Shown here: positions 7,036 to 13,981 of the stretch, one piece after another | Position numbering within the stretch: position 1 is the first letter of the stretch | Layout: every line of letters starts with the position of its first letter | Assembly (NCBI GenBank): GCA_052387335.1 | Contig: JBQTJH010000187.1 | Location: forward strand, 1 to 27,632 | Direction: 5' to 3' | Length of the DNA: 27,632 nucleotides | Source of the DNA: Panacagrimonas sp052387335 | GTDB lineage: Bacteria; Pseudomonadota; Gammaproteobacteria; Nevskiales; Nevskiaceae | Position numbers and translations under genes: made by a program | The notes under the pieces: model-generated | What the model saw: the letters and a program-made list of their open reading frames with translations, nothing else | What the model was told of the DNA's origin: nothing | Database searches by the model: none

Positions 7036-8744
7036 AACACCCGATCAAGGGGCTGAGTGTCCTGCTGGTGGAGGACAACCACATCGACGCGCAGTTGCTG
7101 ATTGAACTGCTCGACATGGAGCCCGCCGATGAACGTCCGCAGGTCACGCACGTGACCTCGGTCGGCGATGCGCTGGCGCAGCTCGCGGCACAGTCCTTTG
7201 ATTGTGTGCTGCTGGATCTTGGCCTGCCCGACGGCGACGGCGTGGAGAACGTTGCGCGCATCCGCATGGCGAGCCAGCACACCACCATCGTGGTCATGAC
7301 AGGTCTGGACGACGACCGGCGTGCGGCCGAGGCGCTGCTCCAGGGCGCGCAGGAATACCTGGTCAAGGGCCGTCTTGATCACGCGGCCCTGGTGCGTCAG
7401 CTGCGCCATGCGGTGCAGCGCAACCGCCTGCTGGTGGACCTCGACCGCGAGCGCGTCGAGCAGAAACTGCGCGCAGGCCAGGACGGACTCACCGGCCTGG
7501 CCAACCGCCAACGGCTTGCGGACCGCGCGCAGGAGGCCATCGTGCAGGCACAGCGTCGCGGCGAACGTCTGGCCCTGGTGTTCATCGATCTCGACGGCTT
7601 CAAGGGCGTGAACGACCGTTATGGTCACGCGCTCGGTGATGCGGCCCTGATTGAAGTCGCACGGGTCCTGCAGGCGGCTGCGCGCGCCGGCGACACCGTG
7701 GCCCGCCTTGGCGGCGACGAGTTCGTGGTCTTGCAATGTCCGATAGGCGACGACGCCAGCGTGCGCGATGCCAGTGTCAGGCTGGTACAGGCGGTGGCCA
7801 GCATCGGCACGGTTGGCGACTGCGCGGTGCGTCTGGGCGCCAGCGCCGGGGTCGCGATCTATCCCGATCACGGCAACACGCTCGAACTCCTGCTCCATCA
7901 CGCCGACTCGCAGATGTACGCAGTCAAGCACGCCGGCGGCGGCGGCGCGCGTGTATGCGCTGCAGATTCGACAAGGCTTCCGCGTATCGAAACGACCGAG
8001 ACCGTGCTTGTGTATCAGCCCTGGTTCTCCCCCAGCGGCGAGCCAGCCGGCGTCGAATCGCTACTACGCCAGCGGCGCGGGCCGGATCACATTCCACCCG
8101 CGGCGCTCCTGCGCGAGGCGGCGCGGCGCGAGCCGGACAGCGGTCTGACGCACTGGGTGTTGCGAACAGCTTGTGCGCAATGGACACGCTGGTACCCGAC
8201 GGGATCGACGGCAGGCCGACTGGGCGTGAACGTCTCGGCCAACGAGGCAGCGCAGGCGGGATTCCCAGCAATGGTCGAATCGGTACTTGATTCCGAGCGA
8301 CTACCCGGTACCTGTCTTCAGATAGAGATCGCCGAGCACCTGATCCAGCCCCGAGACGAGCGGCTCCGCGAAAACCTGCGCGCGCTGCGCGCGCGCGGCA
8401 TTCGCGTGGTGATCGACCGTTACGGACGCGATGTCGCCTCGCTCAGGCTGCTGGCGGATCTGCCAATCGACGGCATCAAGCTCGACACCAGTGTGGTCAC
8501 CGGACTCAGCACTGAACACCGCCAGCAATGGGCGCTGGTGGCAGGTGTCGTGCATGCCGCGTATCTGAGCGGCGTCGAAGTTTTTGCGGTCGGCGTCGAG
8601 CATGAGAACGACGCTCGCAGCTTGCTCCGGCTTGGCAAGATTTCCCTGCAAGGCGCCTGGCTGGCAGCACCAACCGGTGCCGACAAGCTGCCCGAAGCGC
8701 TCGCCGCCGCCGATAGCCGCGCGCGCCTGCTAGGTCAGCGCTGA
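7032..8744 (+). CDS. REC-GGDEF-EAL protein, probable diguanylate cyclase
   Basis: The 570-residue cytoplasmic protein has three domains. The receiver (1-125) has VLLVEDNHID, phospho-aspartate D62 in LLDLGLPDGDG and a lysine in EYLVKG. The GGDEF domain (about 150-310) starts at DGLTGLANRQRL and has an intact LGGDEFV active site at 227-231, with an inhibitory RxxD site (RAGD, 218-221) five residues before it. The EAL domain (about 325-565) keeps ESLLR, NVSA, the glutamate in LQIEIAEH, the lysine in GIKLD and LQGAW. The DDFG motif is DRYG, and AEGVE is AVGVE, so two metal ligands are lost. Expected activity is therefore synthesis of cyclic-di-GMP, controlled by phosphorylation from the kinase downstream. 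It starts inside the stop of the stand-alone receiver. Confidence 0.92.
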   Translation: MKHPIKGLSVLLVEDNHIDAQLLIELLDMEPADERPQVTHVTSVGDALAQLAAQSFDCVLLDLGLPDGDGVENVARIRMASQHTTIVVMTGLDDDRRAAEALLQGAQEYLVKGRLDHAALVRQLRHAVQRNRLLVDLDRERVEQKLRAGQDGLTGLANRQRLADRAQEAIVQAQRRGERLALVFIDLDGFKGVNDRYGHALGDAALIEVARVLQAAARAGDTVARLGGDEFVVLQCPIGDDASVRDASVRLVQAVASIGTVGDCAVRLGASAGVAIYPDHGNTLELLLHHADSQMYAVKHAGGGGARVCAADSTRLPRIETTETVLVYQPWFSPSGEPAGVESLLRQRRGPDHIPPAALLREAARREPDSGLTHWVLRTACAQWTRWYPTGSTAGRLGVNVSANEAAQAGFPAMVESVLDSERLPGTCLQIEIAEHLIQPRDERLRENLRALRARGIRVVIDRYGRDVASLRLLADLPIDGIKLDTSVVTGLSTEHRQQWALVAGVVHAAYLSGVEVFAVGVEHENDARSLLRLGKISLQGAWLAAPTGADKLPEALAAADSRARLLGQR

Positions 8745-8752
8745 TCGACAAC

Positions 8753-9550
8753 ATGAATCGCAGCCACGTCAGCACGCCCGCTGCCGCGTCCAGAGCAGGT
8801 TACAAGTTGCGCTACGGGACGCTGTGGCGCGTGCTGGCGGTGGCCCTGGTCTATGCGGTCTCGGGCAAGCTGAGTCTGCTGCTCGCCATTCCGCCGGGTT
8901 ACGCCACCGCGGTTTGGCCGGCCTCGGGCGCCGCGCTCGCCGCCTGCTTGCTGTGGGGCTGGCGAATGTGGCCGGGCGTGCTGGTCGGGTCCTTCCTGGT
9001 CAACGTCGCGACCAGCTGGGACGGAAGCACGCTCGCGCTCGCCGTGCGTTCGACGGTGCTCGCGCTGTCGATCGGCACTGGCGCCGCGCTGCATGCGGTG
9101 GTCGGTGCCTGGCTGATCCGTCGCAGCGGCGGCTTCGCGAACGTATTTACGCCCGAAGCGGGCGTCATCCGCATGCTGATGCTCGGCGGCCCGGCAAGCT
9201 GCGTGATCAGCGCCAGTGTTGGCGTCGGCAGCCTGTGGACCGCCGGCCTGATTCCCACCCCGAACCTGATCTTCAATTGGTGGACCTGGTGGGTTGGCGA
9301 TTCCATAGGCGTGATGATCTTCACGCCGCTGATCTGCGCCTGGTCGCTGCCCTCGTCGTGGCGACGCCAGAAGATCGCGCTGAGTCTGCCGATGGGCGTG
9401 CTGTTCGCCGTGGTGGTGTCGCTGTTCTTCTATGTCAGTGCGGGCGAGAGCAAGCGTCTGTCAGCGGAATTCGAGGCGCGCGCGCGATTACGGCGCCGAA
9501 TTGCAAAAAGCGGTGGACTCGAACCTGAACATCCTGTCGACATTGCGTAG
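8753..9550 (+). CDS. MASE1 membrane sensor, N-terminal part of a frameshifted histidine kinase
   Basis: The 265-codon frame begins eight bases after the previous stop. It encodes a MASE1 domain of about eight membrane segments: YAVSGKLSLLLAIPPGYATA, VWPASGAALAACLLWGWR, WPGVLVGSFLVNV, WWTWWVGDSIGVMIFTPL and a last helix near PMGVLFAVVVSLFFYVSAGE. At ESKRLSAEFEARA it should run on into DYGAELQKAVDSN of the CHASE domain, but the frame instead reads LRRRIAKSGG and stops at 9550. The break coincides with an 11-base GC run at 9476-9486. One extra GC unit would restore a single protein of about 786 residues. Either the gene is broken, it varies in phase, or the base call is wrong. Confidence 0.8.
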   Translation: MNRSHVSTPAAASRAGYKLRYGTLWRVLAVALVYAVSGKLSLLLAIPPGYATAVWPASGAALAACLLWGWRMWPGVLVGSFLVNVATSWDGSTLALAVRSTVLALSIGTGAALHAVVGAWLIRRSGGFANVFTPEAGVIRMLMLGGPASCVISASVGVGSLWTAGLIPTPNLIFNWWTWWVGDSIGVMIFTPLICAWSLPSSWRRQKIALSLPMGVLFAVVVSLFFYVSAGESKRLSAEFEARARLRRRIAKSGGLEPEHPVDIA

Positions 9551-11111
9551 CTTCTATACCGCTTCGGAGCGGGTGACGCGTACGGAGTTCGAGCTCTTCG
9601 TCACCACCGGCCTGATGCGCGAGCCGATGGCGGTGCAGGCCGTGGGCTGGGCGCCGAAAATCGCTGCCGCCGAGGTCCAGGCGTTCGAGCAGAGCCAGCG
9701 CTCGCACGGCGTGCCGGAGTACCGCGTGCACGACCGCGACGCGGCCGGGAAGTGGCTGGCGCCACAAGCGCGTGACACTTATTTCCCCCTCGCCTACATC
9801 GTCCCGTACCGGGGCAACGAGACCGCGCTGGGCTACGACGTCACCTCGGAAACCGTGCGGCGCGACGCCATCGAACGGGCGCTGCGCTCGCGGCAGGCGG
9901 CGGCCACCGCGCGCATTCGACTGGTGCAGGACGCAGAACATGATTCGGGCACAATCATCTACCTGCCCATCTATGCCGATCAAAACGTTGCGCCCGGCGA
10001 CACAACCGCGCTGCTCGGCATCGCTTCCGCGGTGATCCGGCTCGACCGCCTCGGGCAGGCGACACTCGCAAGCATCGTCGATATTGGCCTGCGTGTACGG
10101 GTGTTCGACAGAACCAACGCCGGAAAGGACATCGAGCTGCTCGCAATGGGCTTCGGCCAAGAGACACCGAACGCGGCGGTAGCGCACTCCTTGGACATCC
10201 CGATCCGTGTTGCCGACCGCGCCTGGGTCGTGCGCTTCGACCTGCCGGCAGACTACCTCGTGGCACACCGATCCTGGCAGGCCTGGGGTCTGCTCGCGGC
10301 GGGCCTCGCTCTGACCGCGCTGCTCGGCATCCTGCTGCTGGTACTGCTGGCGCAACAGTCGAAGATCGAACAGCTCGTCGACAAACGTACCGCCGAACTA
10401 CGGCGAACGGCTGCCGAGCTGGAGCGCAGCAATCGGGAACTGGAGCAGTTCGCGTACGTGGCCTCGCACGATCTGCAGGCGCCTGTGCGCGGCGCGCTGA
10501 GCTTTGCGCAGTTACTGCGGCAGCGGTATGCGGGCAAGGTGCTGGAGGGCAAGGGCCTCGAATTCCTGCACCACATCGAGGACAGCGGGCGGCACATGGA
10601 GGAGCTGATCAAGGGTTTGCTCACCCTGTCGCGCGTCGGACGCGCCGGGTCGGACGATGCGGTCGCGAACTGCGAAACCGCGCTGACGCAGGTGATCGAT
10701 CAGCTCGCGGGCGTGATCGCCGAACTCGCTGCGGCCATCACCCACGATCCGCTACCCGTCGTGCGCGCCGCACAGATCGAAATTTTCCAGCTGCTGCAGA
10801 ACCTGATCATGAACGGGCTCAAGTTCCAGCCCGGTCCTGCGCCGCGCGTGCACCTGTCGGCTGTGCGCGAGGGTGCGATGTGGCACCTGTCGGTGCGCGA
10901 CCATGGCATCGGCATAGCCGCAGCACACCAGGAGCGGATTTTCCGCATCTTCCAACGCCTGCACAGCGGCACCCAATTCGAAGGGACCGGCATCGGCCTG
11001 GCGATCTGTCAGAAGATCGTGAACGGTCGCGGCGGGCGCATCTGGGTCGAGTCCACACCCGGTGCCGGTGCCGTCTTTCACTTCACCCTGCCGGTTGCAG
11101 AGAGCACATAA
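9432..11111 (+). CDS. CHASE-domain histidine kinase, C-terminal part of frameshifted MASE1 kinase
   Basis: This frame carries the rest of the kinase. The CHASE sensor (about residues 25-270) shows STLRSFYTASERVTRTEF, VGWAPKI, YFPLAYIVPYRGNETALGYD and IIYLPIYA. A membrane helix (GLLAAGLALTALLGILLLVLL) and a coiled coil follow. The HisKA box is YVASHDLQAPVRGA with phospho-acceptor H346. The ATPase domain has NLIMNGLKF (N box), DHGIGI (G1), IFRIFQRLH (F box) and GTGIGLAI (G2). The catalytic half is intact. An ATG at 9432 inside the MASE1 part could allow separate translation, but that product would lack the first membrane anchor. Probable targets are the two receiver proteins upstream in the same operon. 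The SHDLQ-type H-box is shared with bacteriophytochrome-like kinases. Confidence 0.88.
   Translation: MSVRARASVCQRNSRRARDYGAELQKAVDSNLNILSTLRSFYTASERVTRTEFELFVTTGLMREPMAVQAVGWAPKIAAAEVQAFEQSQRSHGVPEYRVHDRDAAGKWLAPQARDTYFPLAYIVPYRGNETALGYDVTSETVRRDAIERALRSRQAAATARIRLVQDAEHDSGTIIYLPIYADQNVAPGDTTALLGIASAVIRLDRLGQATLASIVDIGLRVRVFDRTNAGKDIELLAMGFGQETPNAAVAHSLDIPIRVADRAWVVRFDLPADYLVAHRSWQAWGLLAAGLALTALLGILLLVLLAQQSKIEQLVDKRTAELRRTAAELERSNRELEQFAYVASHDLQAPVRGALSFAQLLRQRYAGKVLEGKGLEFLHHIEDSGRHMEELIKGLLTLSRVGRAGSDDAVANCETALTQVIDQLAGVIAELAAAITHDPLPVVRAAQIEIFQLLQNLIMNGLKFQPGPAPRVHLSAVREGAMWHLSVRDHGIGIAAAHQERIFRIFQRLHSGTQFEGTGIGLAICQKIVNGRGGRIWVESTPGAGAVFHFTLPVAEST
9476..9486. repeat. GC dinucleotide run at the kinase frameshift
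   Basis: The run is GCGCGCGCGCG, five and a half GC units. It is exactly where the MASE1 frame ends and the CHASE frame begins. Adding one GC unit gives EARARDYGAEL and fuses both frames. Confidence 0.9.
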
Positions 11112-11191
11112 GCCGACACCGCGAGCACTCTCCTGCCCCGCTCGCCTTCGGTTGCTGGCGTCATCGCCAACGGTGGCGACGCGTCTTGCGC

Positions 11192-12151
11192 TCAGGCCGC
11201 GCTCGCGTCGAACGCCATCGCTGCGGCGACGTCCCGCAGCCCCAGCTTGAGCATCAGCACGCGATCAAGTCCCAGCGCCACACCGGCGCAGTCCGGCAAT
11301 CCCGCACGCAGCGCCGCAATCAGCTGCGGGTCGAACGGTGGCACGACCTGTCCAGCAGCCCGGCGCACCATCTGTTCAGCTTCGAAACGGCGCTGCTGCT
11401 CGTCCGCATCGGCCAGTTCGTGAAAGCCGTTGGCGAGTTCAATGCCCTGCCAGAACAACTCGAAGCGCTCCGCCACCGGCGGATCGTCGTTGCGAACGCG
11501 TGCGAGTGCAGATTGGCTGGCGGGAAAGTCGAACAGGAAAGCAGGGGCCGCTACGCCCAGCCTGGGCCCCACCACGAGCGACATCAGCACGTCTAGCCAG
11601 GCGTCCCGCGACATCGCTTCGGCATTGCCTTCAAAGCCCGCCGCGCGCGCGCGCTCAACCAGGCGCTCGAGCGGATCGGCAAACGGATCGACGCCAGCGT
11701 GGTGCTTGAGCGCGTCGCGATAGGTCAAACGCTCGAACGCCTGCGGCTTGCACTCGACCAGCACGCGCAGCAGCGCTTCCACTTCGCCCATCAATTGAAG
11801 GTGATCCCAGCCGGGCCGATACCACTCCAGCAGACGGAACTCGGGGTTGTGATGGCGGCCCTGTTCCTCGCGTCGAAATACCGGCGCGATCTGAAAGATC
11901 GGCCCGCTGCCGGCGCACAGCAGGCGCTTCATGGCGAACTCGGGCGAGGTCTGCAACCAGCCACCGTCGGGCACTACGAAGGATTCGATGTGGCGATCCA
12001 CCGTGGCATGCGCCGACAGCACCGGCGTATCCACTTCCAGCACGCCACGCTCAACGAAAAAAGCGCGGACGCAACCATAGAGTTGCGCCCGCGCCTTCAG
12101 CGTGTCGAGAGAGGCAGAGGGCTGCCAGAGCAACGGCTCCTCAACCCTCAC
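11192..12151 (-). CDS. epmA: EF-P--(R)-beta-lysine ligase EpmA
   Basis: The 319-residue protein is a truncated class II lysyl-tRNA synthetase homologue without the anticodon-binding domain, close to the roughly 325 residues of E. coli EpmA (GenX/PoxA/YjeA). It activates (R)-beta-lysine with ATP and joins it to the conserved lysine of elongation factor P. Motif 2 is visible as PVFRREEQGRHHNPEFRLLEWYRPG and motif 3 as GVALGLDRVLMLKLG; FELFWQGIELANGFHELAD is the substrate region shared with LysRS. The gene lies 14 bp downstream of efp on the same strand, so enzyme and substrate are made from one transcript. epmB, which makes beta-lysine, is divergent from efp. Confidence 0.95.
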   Translation of the reverse strand: MRVEEPLLWQPSASLDTLKARAQLYGCVRAFFVERGVLEVDTPVLSAHATVDRHIESFVVPDGGWLQTSPEFAMKRLLCAGSGPIFQIAPVFRREEQGRHHNPEFRLLEWYRPGWDHLQLMGEVEALLRVLVECKPQAFERLTYRDALKHHAGVDPFADPLERLVERARAAGFEGNAEAMSRDAWLDVLMSLVVGPRLGVAAPAFLFDFPASQSALARVRNDDPPVAERFELFWQGIELANGFHELADADEQQRRFEAEQMVRRAAGQVVPPFDPQLIAALRAGLPDCAGVALGLDRVLMLKLGLRDVAAAMAFDASAA

Positions 12152-12165
12152 GCTTCGCCCCTCGC

Positions 12166-12735
12166 TTACTTGCCCGCTCGGCCCAGGTATTCGCCGGTGC
12201 GCGTGTCCACCTTGACCAGCTCACCCTGCTGCACGAACAGCGGCACGCGGACCACGGCGCCGGTTTCCAGGGTCGCGGGCTTGCCACCGCCGCCGCTGGT
12301 GTCGCCGCGCACACCAGGGTCGGTCTCGGTGATGGTGAGAATGGCGTAGTTGGGCGGCGTCACTGACAGCGGGATGCCGTTGAAGAAGAGCACCTTGCAG
12401 GTCTCCTCGCCCTTGAGCCACTGCTCGGCGTCGACCATCGCCGTCTTGCCCGCCTGCACCTGCTCGAAGTCGGCCGGGTTCATGAAGTGCCAGAACTCGC
12501 CGTCGTTGTACATGTACTGCATGTCCACTTCTTCGATGTCGGCCAGTTCCCAGGAGTCGCCCGAGCGCAGCGTCTTTTCCAGCACGCGGCCGTTCTTGAG
12601 ATTGCGGATCTTGATCGAGTTGGTGGCCTGGCCCTTGCCGGGCTTGCGGTACTCGTTCTCAACAACGGCATAGGGTTCGCCGTCAACCAGCACCTTGGTG
12701 CCGGATTTCATTTCATTGGTGCTGACAGAAGCCAT
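12166..12735 (-). CDS. efp: Elongation factor P
   Basis: The 189-residue EF-P relieves ribosome stalling at consecutive prolines. The N-terminal KOW-like domain contains the modification loop RKPGKGQA with the target lysine at position 34, exactly where EpmA acts in E. coli. The two OB domains follow (KVLFFNGIPLSVTPPNYAIL, DPGVRGDTSGGGGKPATLETG and VPLFVQQGELVKVDTRTGEYLGR at the C-terminus). It is first in an operon with epmA, and the 199 bp upstream are shared with the divergent epmB. The proline runs in the OmpA-family protein of this window (nine in a row) are a likely client. Confidence 0.97.
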   Translation of the reverse strand: MASVSTNEMKSGTKVLVDGEPYAVVENEYRKPGKGQATNSIKIRNLKNGRVLEKTLRSGDSWELADIEEVDMQYMYNDGEFWHFMNPADFEQVQAGKTAMVDAEQWLKGEETCKVLFFNGIPLSVTPPNYAILTITETDPGVRGDTSGGGGKPATLETGAVVRVPLFVQQGELVKVDTRTGEYLGRAGK

Positions 12736-12844
12736 GGATCGAAGCTCGTACGGGTCTTGAAGGGGCCTCGCTGGCGCTTGCGCGCAGCGAAGAGTGTTGG
12801 GAATAGGTGAAAATACGGCCGCGAATGATAGCCGCTAACTCGAA

Positions 12845-12886
12845 TGTCGCGAAGCGACACCGCTGCCCCTCGCCCGCGATAGCGGG
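12845..12886. repeat. Pair of short hairpins between efp and epmB
   Basis: Two perfect short palindromes lie close together: TGTCGC-GAA-GCGACA (12845-12859) and CCCGC-GATA-GCGGG (12873-12886), within a stretch rich in CCCCTCGCCC and GGGGGG. They are about 50 bp upstream of the epmB start, and no T-run follows. They may be REP-like or part of the 5' leader of epmB; no second copy is in this window. Confidence 0.5.
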
Positions 12887-12934
12887 ACCGGGGGGAACCG
12901 ACTGCGGAGCAGGCGGTGGGATGAGGGCAGGCGT

Positions 12935-13981
12935 GTGAGCACACTGCACACTCAGGGCAATCCGGCGGGCGACACGCCCGGCAGCCTCGACCATCGACAG
13001 GCCCCTGCCTGGCAACACGCCCTGCGACAGGCCTTCAGCCGTCCTGCGGACCTGCTCGCCTACCTGGAGCTGGACCCGGCCCTGCCGCTGCTGAACTTTG
13101 AGCGACTCAAGGACTTCCCGCTGCGCGTGCCGCGCGGCTTTGCCGCCCGCATGCGCAAGAACGACCCGCTCGACCCGCTGTTCCTGCAGGTCTGGCCCTC
13201 GCAGCGCGAGGCCGAGCCAGCCGCCGGCTTCGTGCGCGATGCGGTGGGCGATCTCAACGCCGCCCTCGGCGACGGCGTACTGCACAAGTACCAGGGCCGG
13301 GCGCTGCTGATCACCACCGGCGCTTGCGCGGTGCATTGCCGCTACTGCTTTCGCCGACACTTTCCGTATTCCGACAGTCTGGCCGCGCGCGGTCACTGGC
13401 AGCCGGCGCTAGAACGTCTGGCTGCGGACCCCACGATCCATGAGGCCATTCTCTCCGGCGGTGATCCCTTGTCGCTGTCGGACGAACGCCTGGCCGAACT
13501 ATTCGAAGGCCTGCGCACAATCCCGCACATCCGCCGCCTGCGAATCCATAGCCGGCAACCGGTCGTACTGCCCGAGCGTGTGGACAAGGGCTTGCTCAAG
13601 ATTCTGGGTGCGCTGCCGATGCAGAAAGTCATGGTGGTGCACGCCAACCATGCCCAGGACTTGAGTGAAGAGGTGGGTCATGCGTTTGGGCTGCTGCGTG
13701 AGGTGGGCATGACCCTGTTGAACCAGTCGGTGCTGCTGCGTGGTGTCAACGATCACGCACCGGTGCTGCGCGCGCTGCACGATCAACTGTTCGCGCTGGG
13801 CGTTCTCCCCTACTATCTCCACGTGATGGATCGTGTGGAAGGCGCGGCCCATTTCGAAGTAACAGAAGACAGGGCCGGGGAGCTGATGAGGGAGTTGTCA
13901 CATGGCTCACCGGGATATTTAGTCCCCCGCCTCGCGCGCGAAGTGCCGGGCGAACCTGCTAAGACGTGGCTTGCATGGTGA
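12935..13981 (+). CDS. epmB: EF-P beta-lysylation protein EpmB (lysine 2,3-aminomutase)
   Basis: The 348-residue radical SAM, PLP-dependent enzyme converts lysine into (R)-beta-lysine for attachment to EF-P by EpmA. The iron-sulfur cluster cysteines are C131, C135 and C138 in CAVHCRYCFRRHFPY. Other family marks are ILSGGDPLSL, RLRIHSRQPVVLPERV, VVHANHAQDL, LLNQSVLLRGVND and the PLP-lysine region SHGSPGYLVPRLAREVPGEP. The length fits E. coli YjeK (342 residues). Translation probably starts at the GTG at 12935; a TGA stop lies just before it in another frame. It is divergent from efp-epmA. Its last bases overlap the start of the FimX-like gene, which suggests translational coupling. Confidence 0.95.
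   Translation: MSTLHTQGNPAGDTPGSLDHRQAPAWQHALRQAFSRPADLLAYLELDPALPLLNFERLKDFPLRVPRGFAARMRKNDPLDPLFLQVWPSQREAEPAAGFVRDAVGDLNAALGDGVLHKYQGRALLITTGACAVHCRYCFRRHFPYSDSLAARGHWQPALERLAADPTIHEAILSGGDPLSLSDERLAELFEGLRTIPHIRRLRIHSRQPVVLPERVDKGLLKILGALPMQKVMVVHANHAQDLSEEVGHAFGLLREVGMTLLNQSVLLRGVNDHAPVLRALHDQLFALGVLPYYLHVMDRVEGAAHFEVTEDRAGELMRELSHGSPGYLVPRLAREVPGEPAKTWLAW

Noticed and set aside
11112..11191. Weak hairpin between the kinase and epmA
   Set aside because: The stem is interrupted and lacks a T-run, so a terminator is not supported.
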